Source: Martinezella tropici (GTDB lineage Bacteria; Pseudomonadota; Alphaproteobacteria; Rhizobiales; Rhizobiaceae). From it: a stretch of 64,000 nt of DNA. The stretch covers positions 496,001-560,000 of the forward strand of contig JUHI01000003.1 of assembly GCA_000799755.1 (NCBI GenBank), read 5' to 3'. Below the pieces are notes generated by a model. The model made no database searches, was not told the DNA's origin, and worked only from the letters and a program-made list of their open reading frames with translations. Shown piece by piece: positions 8,355-17,191 of the stretch. The position numbers and the translations under genes are program-made. The first letter of the stretch is position 1, and the number at the start of each line of letters is the position of its first letter.

Positions 8355-9388
8355 TTTTCTCCTCCCAGTTTCGTTTTACCCGCCTCCTCAAGCGGGCTCC
8401 GCGGCGTCGAACCGCGGATCTCGACGGCGCAGCGCAGGCGTCGCGTAACCGGCTTTCCTCCAGAGCCGGTCATGCGTCGCAACAGCAGCGCCCAGGCCTG
8501 CTCGGCCATTTCCTCGACAGGCTGACGCACGGCCGTGATGCCGGGAGCGACCAGCCGCATCCATTCCATCTCGTCGAAGCTCGCAAAGGCGAGATCGCCC
8601 GGCACGGAAAGTCCGATCTCCGCCATGGTGCGGTAGGTCAGGAGCGTCGTGCCGTGGTCGAGTGAGAATAGCGCGCCTGGCAACGGCTGTCGGCGTAGCC
8701 GCTCTTCGAGGCGTTGCGCGCCATTATCATCGTCGATGCCGATCTCCAGCATCTCGACGTGCATGCGCCCGGCCGCGGTACGCACGCCCTCCCAGCGTTC
8801 GCGCACATTGGTGATCGACAGGCTGCTACCGAGGACCACGCAATCGCGATAGCCCTGCTCATCGAGATGCGCGGCGATCGCACCGGCCGCGGCCCCGTTG
8901 TCGACCGCGATCAGATCGAAACCGGCCGCATCCGGTATACGGTCGGCCAGCACGACCGGCGCGAAGAAACCATTCGGCAAGCGCTCGGCAATGGCGCCAT
9001 CGCAGGGAATGACGATCAGGCCGGCCGGCCGCCAGGAGCGGATCTTGCGCAGCCGGTCGGCCTCCTCTTCGGCATTGTTGCGCGCGGAGACGACCACGAG
9101 GTCATAATCGTCGAGGCGCGCCAGATGCTCCAGCGTGGAAACGAAGGAGGCGAACATCGGATTGGTCAAATCCGGCACGACGACACCGGCGAGCTGCGCC
9201 TTGCGTGAACGCAATCGCGACGCGCCGAGATCAACGACGTAGCCCAGTTCGCGAACCGCGTCATTCACGCGCCTGGCGAAATCCGGAGAAACCGTCGGCT
9301 TGCCATTGAGAACATTCGAGACGGTCGCCACCGAAACGCCTGCCCTATCGGCTACCATCTTGATGGAGGGAGTTCGCGATTTCGACAC
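8318..9388 (-). CDS. LacI-family transcriptional regulator
   Basis: The N-terminal helix-turn-helix and hinge helix read SIKMVADRAGVSVATVSNVL and then KPTVSPDFARRV, a textbook LacI head, followed by a sugar-binding type core. I choose the GTG at 9386-9388 because GGGGAGGG lies just upstream; an in-frame ATG at 9403 would add five residues and lacks this spacing. It heads the minus-strand sugar operon and its 3' end overlaps the binding-protein start by 37 bases. Two matching operators lie just upstream, so it probably controls both its own operon and the divergent epimerase gene. Confidence 0.9.
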   Translation of the reverse strand: MSKSRTPSIKMVADRAGVSVATVSNVLNGKPTVSPDFARRVNDAVRELGYVVDLGASRLRSRKAQLAGVVVPDLTNPMFASFVSTLEHLARLDDYDLVVVSARNNAEEEADRLRKIRSWRPAGLIVIPCDGAIAERLPNGFFAPVVLADRIPDAAGFDLIAVDNGAAAGAIAAHLDEQGYRDCVVLGSSLSITNVRERWEGVRTAAGRMHVEMLEIGIDDDNGAQRLEERLRRQPLPGALFSLDHGTTLLTYRTMAEIGLSVPGDLAFASFDEMEWMRLVAPGITAVRQPVEEMAEQAWALLLRRMTGSGGKPVTRRLRCAVEIRGSTPRSPLEEAGKTKLGGEKWKLQDEPYSPE

Positions 9389-9437
9389 TTTGCCCTCCCC
9401 CATCAACAATCTCCGATTGATACTACGAAAATTCTGG

Positions 9438-9449
9438 TGAAACGTTTTA
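9438..9449. promoter_or_regulatory. LacI-type operator O1
   Basis: TGAAACGTTTTA is an imperfect palindrome with a central CG, the hallmark of LacI-family operators. It lies 35 bases before the farther (ATG) start of the regulator gene. Its partner at 9501-9512 is nearly its reverse complement. Confidence 0.65.
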
Positions 9450-9500
9450 TTGTAAGCTATACCAGCATACATGCGGTGTCAACGTGAGTGCTTTCAAGTA

Positions 9501-9512
9501 TAAAACGATTCA
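9501..9512. promoter_or_regulatory. LacI-type operator O2
   Basis: TAAAACGATTCA also has a central CG; with flanking bases (9500-9513) it is the reverse complement of the O1 region with one mismatch. The two CG centres are 63 bp apart, about six helical turns, so one regulator dimer pair could loop the divergent promoter region. Confidence 0.6.
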
Positions 9513-9565
9513 CGTCTTTCGCATTGCAGCAATTGTTTTGCATCCACGAAACCGGGAGGACGATC

Positions 9566-10462
9566 ATGAACAAGCTGGGAGTTCACGCGCTGGTCTGGGA
9601 GGCTGGCTGGAGCCGCGACGAATGCGCCCGCGCAATCGCGAGCAGCGCCGAGGTCGGCTACGACTTCATCGAGGCGCCGGCGCTGGACCCGAGCCTGATC
9701 GATCCCGAGTTCACCCGCCGCCAGCTCGAAAAAAGCGGCATCGGCATCAACTTCTCGCTCGGCCTCGATTTCGACACCGACATCTCAAGCGGCGACAAGG
9801 AGAAAGGTCGACGCGGCAAGGCGAAGCTGGAACAGGCAATTGCCGTCTGCCGCGATTGCGGCGGCGACTATATCGGCGGCATCCTGCATTCAGCCTTCGG
9901 AAAATATACCGAGCCGACAACGGCGGCGGGCGTCGCGCAATCGGTCGACATCCTGCGCCAGGTGGCCGAGACGGCGGCGAAAAGCAACATCACGCTCGTG
10001 CTCGAGGTGGTCAACCGCTACGAATCCAACGTTCTCAACACGGCCGCCCAGGCCGTTGAAATGTGCAAGCGCATCGGCATGCCGAACGTGAAGGTGCATC
10101 TCGACGTCTATCACATGAATATCGAGGAATCCGATATTCAGGCCGCCATTCTCGAAACCGGCGATTATCTCGGCTATTTCCATACCGGCGATTCCCATCG
10201 CGGCTACATGGGTTCGGGCACGATCGATCTTGCCGGCGTCTTCCGGGTTCTCGTCCGTTCCGGCTATCAGGGACCGATCACCTTCGAATCCTTTTCCTCG
10301 CGCGTCGTGGGACAGCCGCTCGAAGGCATTCTCGGCATCTGGCGCAACCTCTGGGACGACGGACGCGACCTGGCCGAGCACGCTTTGATGTACACGAAGG
10401 CGCAGCTCAAGGCCGCTCAGGAGGCCCAGCGGCAAAGCCAGCAGCGCAGCCGTCTGCCCTGA
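9566..10462 (+). CDS. Sugar 3-epimerase / sugar-phosphate isomerase (xylose-isomerase-like TIM barrel)
   Basis: This TIM-barrel enzyme of about 298 residues belongs to the AP-endonuclease-2/xylose-isomerase-like group. Metal ligands expected for D-tagatose/psicose 3-epimerases are present: E147 in LVLEVVNRYES, D180 in VKVHLDVYHMNIEE, H206 in GYFHTGDSHRG and E241 in ITFESFS; R212 fits the substrate arginine. The start at 9566 follows GGGAGG with good spacing, which excludes the longer frame from 9488. It is divergent from the LacI-controlled operon and shares the operator region. It probably converts the imported sugar into the ketose used by the kinase. Confidence 0.86.
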   Translation: MNKLGVHALVWEAGWSRDECARAIASSAEVGYDFIEAPALDPSLIDPEFTRRQLEKSGIGINFSLGLDFDTDISSGDKEKGRRGKAKLEQAIAVCRDCGGDYIGGILHSAFGKYTEPTTAAGVAQSVDILRQVAETAAKSNITLVLEVVNRYESNVLNTAAQAVEMCKRIGMPNVKVHLDVYHMNIEESDIQAAILETGDYLGYFHTGDSHRGYMGSGTIDLAGVFRVLVRSGYQGPITFESFSSRVVGQPLEGILGIWRNLWDDGRDLAEHALMYTKAQLKAAQEAQRQSQQRSRLP

Positions 10463-10512
10463 TCGCCGATTGGCGCAGACTTGCCAATCAGCCTTCCGCA
10501 AGCTGCAGCACC

Positions 10513-10534
10513 GGCTCCCCTTTGAAAGGGAGCC
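10513..10534. terminator. Terminator-like hairpin between convergent genes
   Basis: GGCTCCC at 10513-10519 pairs with GGGAGCC at 10528-10534; the loop is CTTTGAAA and can pair further. It lies between the epimerase stop and the stop of the minus-strand transpeptidase gene, so it could end transcription from both sides. Confidence 0.6.
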
Positions 10535-10540
10535 GCTCAC

Positions 10541-11308
10541 TCAGGCAGAGATCGCCTTGCTTTGAAGCGGAGTCTGATGAACGACGATGCGCGCGTGGTA
10601 GGGAACGCGTTCATAGAGGTCGATGACGTCCTGATTGACCAAGCGGACACAGCCCGACGACGTCGCCTTGCCGATCGAGTACCATTCCGGCGAGCCGTGG
10701 AGACGGTAAAGCGTATCCTTGCCGTTCTGGAAGATATAGAGCGCGCGCGCACCAAGCGGGTTCTTGATGCCCGGGTCCATGCCGCCATTGGCGACGGAAT
10801 ATTTCGCAAGCTCCGGCTTGCGGGCGATCATGTCGTTCGGCGGCTTCCAGCGCGGCCAATGCTGCCGCCAATGAATGATCCCCTCGCCTTCCCACGCAAA
10901 GCCGTCGCGGCCGATGCCGACGCCATAGCGCATGGCGGTACCGCCCCGCTCCACGACATAGAGAAATCTAGACACCGTATCGACGACAACCGTGCCCGGC
11001 GTTTCGCCGGTCGGATCGGGAACGCGCTGCCGATAAAATTTCGGGTCCAGCTTTCGATAAGGCACCGCCGGAATGACATGGCCGCCATCGACCACGGAGG
11101 CATAGCGTGCTTCGAGTTCGGGATCAGGTGTGATGACGCTTTGAGGTTCCGACGCAACGGGAACGACAGGCGGTGTACGAACAGGAGCTGCAATTGGGGT
11201 TGGAACGGGGGCCGTGGTGGCACAGCCCGCAAGCGCTGCGGTCGCAGAGATCGACCCGAGCATGAAAGCCCGCCGGGAGAGAGTCTTTTCGTTCTTCGTT
11301 GAGCGCAT
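10541..11308 (-). CDS. L,D-transpeptidase (YkuD domain), lipoprotein-like
   Basis: This 255-residue protein has a signal region SRRAFMLGSISATAALAGC that combines a twin arginine with a lipobox (C29), then a proline-rich linker. The YkuD domain has the catalytic pattern: H204 in YRLHGSPEW and C220 in ATSSGCVRL. Such enzymes make 3-3 cross-links in peptidoglycan or attach outer-membrane proteins to it, working in the periplasm. It is transcribed towards the epimerase gene and faces it across a hairpin, so it is probably its own transcription unit. Function is confident at family level only. Confidence 0.9.
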   Translation of the reverse strand: MRSTKNEKTLSRRAFMLGSISATAALAGCATTAPVPTPIAAPVRTPPVVPVASEPQSVITPDPELEARYASVVDGGHVIPAVPYRKLDPKFYRQRVPDPTGETPGTVVVDTVSRFLYVVERGGTAMRYGVGIGRDGFAWEGEGIIHWRQHWPRWKPPNDMIARKPELAKYSVANGGMDPGIKNPLGARALYIFQNGKDTLYRLHGSPEWYSIGKATSSGCVRLVNQDVIDLYERVPYHARIVVHQTPLQSKAISA

Positions 11309-11597
11309 TCCTGTCCTAACAAACCTCGCACATTGATATCGCGTCCTCGACCGATGAGGCCAAAAGAGGCGACATGTCTAATCATTAAGTGGTGATGACC
11401 TCATAGTCAGTCCGGACCTATAATGGCAAGTTCGCCGATATCATGACCATGCAAACTCAATTGCCGAGTGTGGGCTAGAAGCCACAGGTATTACGCATTT
11501 CCGCAAGTGTAGTGAGCGCTGGAGGCTATCCCGATGCTTAAATGCCCCGGCTGCGGCCCGCAATATCTGTTCGCCAAACCGTCTCGCCACGCACCGC

Positions 11598-12539
11598 CTA
11601 GTCGCCGAATGAGCGGCCGGGCAGGACATTATGCTCCATGTCCAGCCAGGGCGGATTTTCCGCGTACATTTCCTCGATCAGCCGTTTGATCAGGTCGATA
11701 TGAACAGAATTGTCGCCAACGCGATGGTTGAGAATCACCGGAGACGTCATCGCCTCTTCCTCGATCAGCCGATAATGGACATCGGACCGCATCTGCCGCG
11801 CCGATGACGGGATCACGCACACGCCGGCATCGGCGGCCACCAGCCCCAGAGCCGTCTGAATTTCCCGCACCTCGTGCACTTCCGCCGGGCGAACGTCGCG
11901 GCTCTGCAGCAATCCCAGCACCTGGTCGGCATAGCTCGGCCGCGGCTCCTTCGGATAGACGATCAGCTTCTGCCCGTGAAGTTTCTTCACCGGCAAGGGA
12001 GCGGAATCCCCTGCAAGCGCCGTACCCATGGGCACCGCAGCCACGAGGCGCTCTTCGCGCAAGACGGTGCCGACGACATTGGGATCGCTGTGACGCAATC
12101 GGCCGAAGCCGACATCGATGCGTCCCTCCTTGAGCGCGGGGATCTGCTGGACCGACACCAGTTCCAACAGCTGGATATCCAGTTCGGGCGCATGTCTGCG
12201 CATCTTGCGGACCAGCGAAGGGAGGCCGCCATAGAGCGTTGAGGCGACGAAACCGATGGAAAAGACGCTGTTCTGATTGAGGCCGATGCGGCGCGTCGCA
12301 TCCCGCATCTGCTCGACGCGGCCGAGAACCTGCAGCGCCTGCTCGTAGAACAACCGGCCGGCATCGGTCAGACGCACGGGACGGCTCTTGCGGATGAGCA
12401 GCGAAACTCCCAGTTCCTCTTCCAGAAGCTGGATCTGCCGGCTGAGAGGCGGCTGGGCGATATGCAGCAATTCCGCCGCGCGCGTAAAATTGCGCTCCTG
12501 CGCGACAGCCACGAAGTAACGAAGTTGCCGAAGATCCAT
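11598..12539 (-). CDS. catR: LysR-type regulator of benzoate/catechol genes (CatR/BenM-like)
   Basis: This regulator has about 313 residues from MDLRQLRYFVAVAQERNF, with the LysR helix-turn-helix in FTRAAELLHIAQPPLSRQIQ. It is divergent from catB, and an exact ATAC-N7-GTAT sequence (the CatM/BenM recognition pattern of Acinetobacter) lies between them. This makes a muconate- or benzoate-responsive activator the natural reading. A longer frame upstream of 12539 is rejected because it adds residues before the conserved LysR start. The effector (muconate, benzoate or both) cannot be read from the sequence. Confidence 0.87.
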   Translation of the reverse strand: MDLRQLRYFVAVAQERNFTRAAELLHIAQPPLSRQIQLLEEELGVSLLIRKSRPVRLTDAGRLFYEQALQVLGRVEQMRDATRRIGLNQNSVFSIGFVASTLYGGLPSLVRKMRRHAPELDIQLLELVSVQQIPALKEGRIDVGFGRLRHSDPNVVGTVLREERLVAAVPMGTALAGDSAPLPVKKLHGQKLIVYPKEPRPSYADQVLGLLQSRDVRPAEVHEVREIQTALGLVAADAGVCVIPSSARQMRSDVHYRLIEEEAMTSPVILNHRVGDNSVHIDLIKRLIEEMYAENPPWLDMEHNVLPGRSFGD

Positions 12540-12570
12540 TTCCCACCTCCAAATATGGCAGCCGCTTGAT

Positions 12571-12585
12571 ATAGCCATCTGATAT
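12571..12585. promoter_or_regulatory. Degenerate LysR half-dyad (second CatR site candidate)
   Basis: ATAG-N7-ATAT keeps the T-N11-A spacing of LysR sites but differs from ATAC-N7-GTAT at two bases. Its centre is 61 bp from the exact site at 12632-12646. LysR regulators often pair one strong with one weaker site. Support is positional only. Confidence 0.35.
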
Positions 12586-12631
12586 GTTGCGATGCAGTAA
12601 GTATATAGATATTAGCATTTTTCTCGTCATC

Positions 12632-12646
12632 ATACCATAAAGGTAT
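12632..12646. promoter_or_regulatory. CatR/BenM-type operator (ATAC-N7-GTAT)
   Basis: ATACCATAAAGGTAT is a perfect inverted repeat (ATACC, five bases, GGTAT). It matches the ATAC-N7-GTAT pattern known for CatM and BenM and contains the general LysR T-N11-A. It lies in the catR-catB gap, only nine bases before an in-frame ATG at 12655, which argues for a downstream catB start. Confidence 0.7.
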
Positions 12647-12702
12647 CGTTTGAGATGCAAATGGTGTTGGACGTTTGCCGCCTCCCCGCGCAGACTTCTG
12701 GC

Positions 12703-13884
12703 ATGAACACGACCTTCACACCCATTGCGCCGAACGCGGCAACCTCCCCCGTCATTGACCGGGTAGAAACTTTGCTGATCGACCTGCCGACCATCCGGCC
12801 GCACAAGCTCTCCGTCGCGACGATGAACGGCCAGACCCTGATGCTGGTCAAGGTTCACTGCAGCGACGGCATTGTGGGCATCGGTGAGGGAACGACGATC
12901 GGTGGGCTCTCCTATGGCGGCGAAAGCCCAGAAGGCATGAAGCTCGCCATAGATACCTATTTCCAGCCGGCACTGCTGGGGCAAGATGCCACCCGCATCC
13001 AGATCCTGATGGCGCGCATCGGCAAGCAGATCAAGGAAAACCGCTTCGCCAAATGTGCGATCGAGACGGCGCTGCTCGATGCGCATGGCAAGCGGCTCGG
13101 CCTGCCCGTCAGCGAACTCTTGGGAGGGCGCATGCGCAGCCGGTTACCGGTCGCGTGGACGCTCGCCTCGGGCGATACTGCGACCGACATAGCCGAAGCC
13201 GAGAAGATGCTCGACCTTCGCCGCCACAGGATCTTCAAATTGAAGATCGGTGCCGGGACGCCGCGCGAGGACGTTGCCCATGTCGCCGCGATCAAGCGCG
13301 CGCTCGGCGATCGCGGCGCAGTTCGCGTCGACGTCAATATGGCCTGGAGCGAAACCGAGGCTGCCTACGCGATGGCCGCTCTTGCCGAGGCCGGATGCGA
13401 GCTGGTGGAACAGCCTGTCGCCTCCGCTGCTGCGCTGGCGCGGCTCGTGCGTCGCTTCCCCATCGCCTTGATGGCCGACGAATCCCTGCAAGGTCCGGAG
13501 ACGGCCTTCGAGCTTGCCAAGATCAGCGGCGCAGATGTCTTCGCCATCAAGATCGAGCAGAGCGGTGGCCTCTTCAATGCGCAGCGCGTCGCGGCGATCG
13601 CCGATGCGGCCGGGATCGAACTTTATGGCGGCACCATGCTCGAGGGCGCGGTCGGCACCGCCGCATCGGCCCATGCCTTTTCCACCTTCGCCAATCTGCA
13701 ATGGGGAACGGAGCTCTTCGGCCCGCTGCTGCTGACGGAGGAAATTCTGGCGACCCCGCTGGACTATCGCGATTTCGAACTGACCGTCCCCGATGGGCCT
13801 GGTCTGGGCATCGCGCTGGACGAAGACCGAGTGAAATTCTTCCTGCGCGGCGGATCACGCAAGACGGTCAGTGTCATCGGGTAG
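12703..13884 (+). CDS. catB: Muconate cycloisomerase
   Basis: This enolase-superfamily enzyme converts cis,cis-muconate to muconolactone in the catechol ortho-cleavage route. It has about 393 residues. Family marks are VETLLIDLPTIRPHKLS near the N-terminus, the KxK lysine pair in FKLKIGAG, metal acids in VDVNMAW, ELVEQP and MADES, and the second catalytic lysine in VFAIKIEQSGG. An in-frame ATG at 12655 exists, but it lies nine bases after the CatR operator; the one at 12703 agrees better with family starts, though no strong ribosome site is seen. It is the first gene of the ben-cat operon. Confidence 0.93.
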   Translation: MNTTFTPIAPNAATSPVIDRVETLLIDLPTIRPHKLSVATMNGQTLMLVKVHCSDGIVGIGEGTTIGGLSYGGESPEGMKLAIDTYFQPALLGQDATRIQILMARIGKQIKENRFAKCAIETALLDAHGKRLGLPVSELLGGRMRSRLPVAWTLASGDTATDIAEAEKMLDLRRHRIFKLKIGAGTPREDVAHVAAIKRALGDRGAVRVDVNMAWSETEAAYAMAALAEAGCELVEQPVASAAALARLVRRFPIALMADESLQGPETAFELAKISGADVFAIKIEQSGGLFNAQRVAAIADAAGIELYGGTMLEGAVGTAASAHAFSTFANLQWGTELFGPLLLTEEILATPLDYRDFELTVPDGPGLGIALDEDRVKFFLRGGSRKTVSVIG

Positions 13885-13896
13885 AGGATCAAGATC

Positions 13897-14187
13897 ATGC
13901 TTTTTCATGTGCGAATGGACGTGAACATCCCGAGGGACCTGCCGCAGGCGGAAGCGGGCGAAATCATCGCCAGGGAGAAAGCCTATTCGCAGGAGCTGCA
14001 GCGCAGCGGAAAATGGCGGCATATCTGGCGCATTGCCGGTGAATACGCGAACTACAGCATTTTCGACGTGAAGGACAATGAGGAGCTGCACACGATCCTG
14101 ATGGGCCTGCCGCTGTTCAAGTTCATGACCATCAAAGTCACGCCGCTCTTGCGGCACCCGTCGTCGGTCCGCGACGACGACACCTGA
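13897..14187 (+). CDS. catC: Muconolactone delta-isomerase
   Basis: This small cytoplasmic enzyme (96 residues, the usual family length) isomerises muconolactone to 3-oxoadipate enol-lactone. The N-terminus MLFHVRMDVNIPRDLP and the stretch KWRHIWRIAGEYANYSIFDV are typical of CatC, and the C-terminal LPLFKFMTIKVTPLLRHPSS matches the family ending. It starts 13 bases after catB. The next step, enol-lactone hydrolase (CatD/PcaD), is not in this window and must be supplied elsewhere if the route is complete. Confidence 0.95.
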   Translation: MLFHVRMDVNIPRDLPQAEAGEIIAREKAYSQELQRSGKWRHIWRIAGEYANYSIFDVKDNEELHTILMGLPLFKFMTIKVTPLLRHPSSVRDDDT

Positions 14188-14272
14188 GGCGACGGCACGG
14201 GAGAGGCCCCTGCCGCAGGCCGGGTCTTAGAAGCGGCTTTCGCAACGACCGGAAAAGAGGAGGAGTAATATC

Positions 14273-15211
14273 ATGAGTGTTAAGATTTTTGACAGGCCAG
14301 ACGTACAGGATTTCCTGAAGGTTTTGAGCGGCCTCGCCAACGACAGCGGCAATCCGCGCGTCAAGCAGATCATCCATCGGTTGATGTCCGATCTGTTCAA
14401 GGCGATTGACGATCTCGACATCACGCCCGACGAATACTGGACCGCGATCGCCTGGGTAAACGAGATCGGCGCCGCCGGCCAGGCGGGCCTCATCTCGCCC
14501 GGCCTTGGGCTCGACCATTTTCTCGACGAACGTCTCGACGCCATCGACGATGCGCTCGGCATCAAGAACGAGACACCGCGCACCATCGAGGGGCCGCTTT
14601 ACGTTGCCGGCGCGCCAGTGTCACAAGGATTCGCCCGCCTCGACGACGGCACCGATGCCAATGGCCATACGCTCATTATGCAAGGCACTGTCTATGGGGC
14701 CGATGGCAAGCCGCTGCCCGGCGCATCCGTCGAGGTCTGGCACTGCGACACGCGTGGCTTCTATTCCCACTTCGACCCCACCGGAAAGCAGGCGCCCTTC
14801 AACATGCGCCGCACGATCATTGCCGATGTCAACGGCTGTTACAAGTTCCGGAGCATCGTGCCGCACGGCTACGGCGTGCCTCCGGGCAGCCCGACCGAAA
14901 AGCTGCTGTCGGCGCTCGGCCGCCACGGCCAGCGCCCCGCGCATATCCACTTCTTCATCAGCGCCGACGACCATCGCAAGCTGACGACCCAGATCAATAT
15001 CGCCGGCGATCCGCTGGTGAACGACGATTTCGCCTATGCGACCCGGGATGGCCTCGTGCCTGAGGTAACGGAGCGTACCGACGAAGCCAGTATCCGGGCC
15101 AATGATCTCAGCGGCCCGTTTGCGGAGATCGAATTCGACTTCCGCCTGACCGCCCTCGTCAATGGCGTCGACAATCAGGTCAACGAGCAGCGCAAGCGCG
15201 CAGCCGCGTAA
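14273..15211 (+). CDS. catA: Catechol 1,2-dioxygenase
   Basis: This intradiol dioxygenase has 312 residues and cleaves catechol to cis,cis-muconate with Fe(III). The iron ligands are visible and fall at the numbering known from the Acinetobacter enzyme: Y164 in TRGFYSHF, Y200 in PHGYGVP, and H224 and H226 in RPAHIHFF. The N-terminal helical dimerisation domain (residues 1-100) is present. A strong GGAGGAG precedes the ATG. It lies between catC (86-base gap) and benA (94-base gap), so benzoate and catechol genes share one strand and probably one mRNA. Confidence 0.96.
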   Translation: MSVKIFDRPDVQDFLKVLSGLANDSGNPRVKQIIHRLMSDLFKAIDDLDITPDEYWTAIAWVNEIGAAGQAGLISPGLGLDHFLDERLDAIDDALGIKNETPRTIEGPLYVAGAPVSQGFARLDDGTDANGHTLIMQGTVYGADGKPLPGASVEVWHCDTRGFYSHFDPTGKQAPFNMRRTIIADVNGCYKFRSIVPHGYGVPPGSPTEKLLSALGRHGQRPAHIHFFISADDHRKLTTQINIAGDPLVNDDFAYATRDGLVPEVTERTDEASIRANDLSGPFAEIEFDFRLTALVNGVDNQVNEQRKRAAA

Positions 15212-15305
15212 CCGATCGATGCGGTGGCCCGAAGGGCCGCCGCCCCTCTTCATCATCGATATTGTTGCTGTGCCGCACCCATGCGCCGCGAGCTGGAGAG
15301 ACATC

Positions 15306-16664
15306 ATGTCCGCGATCATAGACAAGGCCCGAGATCTCGATCATCTGCTGAGCACTGCCGTGCAAGATGACAAGGACGCCGGCATATTCCGTTGCCGCCG
15401 CGACATCTTCACCAACGAAGACCTGTTCGAGCTCGAGATGAAGCACATCTTCGAAAGCAACTGGGTGTATCTGGCTCATGAAAGCCAGATCCCTGATAAC
15501 AACGACTATTACACGACCTATATTGGCCGCCAGCCCATCGTCATCACCCGTGACAAGACGGGAGAACTGCACGCCGTCATCAATGCCTGCGCGCACCGCG
15601 GCGCCATGATCTGCCGGCGCAAGCACGGCAACAAGGGCAGCTTCACCTGCCCCTTCCATGGCTGGACCTTTTCCAACACCGGCAAGCTGCTCAAGGTCAA
15701 GGACGAGAAGACGACGCAATATCCCGAGCAATTTGCCCAGAACGGCTCGCACGATCTCAGACGTGTAGCGCGTTTCCAGAGCTATCGCGGCTTTCTGTTC
15801 GGCAGCCTGAACGAAGACGTCGCCACGCTGGAGGATTATCTCGGCGCGGCCAAGGTCATCATCGACCAGATCGTCGACCAGGCCCCCGAAGGGCTGGAAG
15901 TGCTGCGGGGTAATTCGTCCTACATCTATGACGGAAACTGGAAGCTGCAGATGGAAAACGGCTGTGACGGCTATCACGTCAGCTCCGTTCATTGGAACTA
16001 CGCCGCAACCATGGGCCGCCGCAATGAGGAAGGTACCAAAGCGGTCGACGCCAATGGCTGGAGCAAATCCATCGCCGGCGTCTACGGTTTCGAAAATGGC
16101 CACATCCTTTTGTGGACACGAGCGATGAACCCGGAGGTCAGGCCGGTCTACAATCGCCGCGGCGAGATCGAGGCTCGTGTCGGCTCGGACAAGGCGGATT
16201 TCATCATCAACCAGACCCGCAATCTCTGCCTCTATCCGAACGTGTTTCTGATGGACCAGTTCAGCACGCAGATCCGCGTGACACGCCCCATCAGTGTCGA
16301 CAAGACGGAAATCAGCATCTTCTGCTTCGCGCCGAAGGGCGAAAGCGAGGCCGATCGCACGCTTCGTATCCGGCAGTACGAGGATTTCTTCAATGTGTCG
16401 GGCATGGGAACCGCCGATGATCTGGAAGAATTCCGCGCCTGCCAGGCCGGCTATGCCGGAACGGCAGCCCTCTGGAACGATCTTTCGCGCGGCGCGCCTC
16501 TCTGGATCGACGGCCCGGACGAGAATGCCAGGAGGATGGGTCTGGAGCCGCTGCTGTCAGGCGAGCGCAGCGAAGACGAGGGCCTGTTCGTCCGCCAGCA
16601 TGAATATTGGGCGAAGGTGATGCGCGAAGCTCTTGCCGCCGAAAAGGAAGGAGCTCTCCCATGA
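15306..16664 (+). CDS. benA: Benzoate 1,2-dioxygenase, large (alpha) subunit
   Basis: This ring-hydroxylating oxygenase alpha subunit has 452 residues. The Rieske [2Fe-2S] motif is C95-H97 with C115-H118 (NACAHRGAM and FTCPFHGW). The mononuclear iron site lies in [15 protein letters not shown]. With BenB and the reductase BenC it converts benzoate to the cis-diol carboxylate. The start at 15306 follows GGAGAG with good spacing; the longer frame from 15162 runs back into catA. The stop overlaps the benB start (ATGA). The close relative for toluates (XylX) is a less likely alternative, given benD and the cat genes beside it. Confidence 0.94.
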   Translation: MSAIIDKARDLDHLLSTAVQDDKDAGIFRCRRDIFTNEDLFELEMKHIFESNWVYLAHESQIPDNNDYYTTYIGRQPIVITRDKTGELHAVINACAHRGAMICRRKHGNKGSFTCPFHGWTFSNTGKLLKVKDEKTTQYPEQFAQNGSHDLRRVARFQSYRGFLFGSLNEDVATLEDYLGAAKVIIDQIVDQAPEGLEVLRGNSSYIYDGNWKLQMENGCDGYHVSSVHWNYAATMGRRNEEGTKAVDANGWSKSIAGVYGFENGHILLWTRAMNPEVRPVYNRRGEIEARVGSDKADFIINQTRNLCLYPNVFLMDQFSTQIRVTRPISVDKTEISIFCFAPKGESEADRTLRIRQYEDFFNVSGMGTADDLEEFRACQAGYAGTAALWNDLSRGAPLWIDGPDENARRMGLEPLLSGERSEDEGLFVRQHEYWAKVMREALAAEKEGALP

Positions 16665-17149
16665 ACATCTCCCACGATGAGATCTGCGCCTTCCTCTATC
16701 GCGAGGCACGCCTGCTTGATGATCGCGAATGGGATGAATGGCTAACCTGCTATGCGCCCGATGTCGAATACTGGATGCCGGCCTGGGACGACGACGACCA
16801 GTTGACCGAAGATCCACATAGCCAGATATCCCTGATCTTCTATCCGAGCCGTGATGGCCTGGAAGACCGGGTGTTCCGCATCAAGACCGAGCGCTCCGGC
16901 GCATCGACGCCGGAGCCGCGCACCAGCCACAATGTCAACAACGTCGAGCTGCTGGCCCGCCGCGATGCGGAAGTCGACATTCGCTACAACTTTCACACGC
17001 TCAACCATCGCTACAAGGTCACGGATCAATTCTTCGGAACCATGTTCGTCACCCTTCGCAGGAGCGGCGATCAACTGCTGATCTCGGCCAAGAAAATCGT
17101 GCTGAAGAACGACTACATCCGCCAGGTCATCGACGTCTATCACATCTGA
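16661..17149 (+). CDS. benB: Benzoate 1,2-dioxygenase, small (beta) subunit
   Basis: This 162-residue protein has the cone-fold beta-subunit pattern ([18 protein letters not shown], then [12 protein letters not shown] and [12 protein letters not shown]). It has a structural rather than catalytic role in the alpha3-beta3 oxygenase. The ATG at 16661 sits in an ATGA overlap with benA, and AAGGAAGGAG lies upstream inside benA. It is followed after 42 bases by benC. Length and order match the benABCD operons of other proteobacteria. Confidence 0.94.
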   Translation: MNISHDEICAFLYREARLLDDREWDEWLTCYAPDVEYWMPAWDDDDQLTEDPHSQISLIFYPSRDGLEDRVFRIKTERSGASTPEPRTSHNVNNVELLARRDAEVDIRYNFHTLNHRYKVTDQFFGTMFVTLRRSGDQLLISAKKIVLKNDYIRQVIDVYHI

Positions 17150-17191
17150 GAGACGTCTCCTGACGGCACAGGAACCGATGAGGAGAGTTCC

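Noticed and set aside
11309..11597. Zinc-ribbon-like short peptide (MLKCPGCGP) on the plus strand near 11534
   Set aside because: The frame runs into the antisense of catR and has no continuation as a zinc-ribbon protein.
12655..12702. Upstream catB start
   Set aside because: An ATG exists at 12655, but it is nine bases after the CatR operator with no good ribosome site; the family start fits 12703 better.
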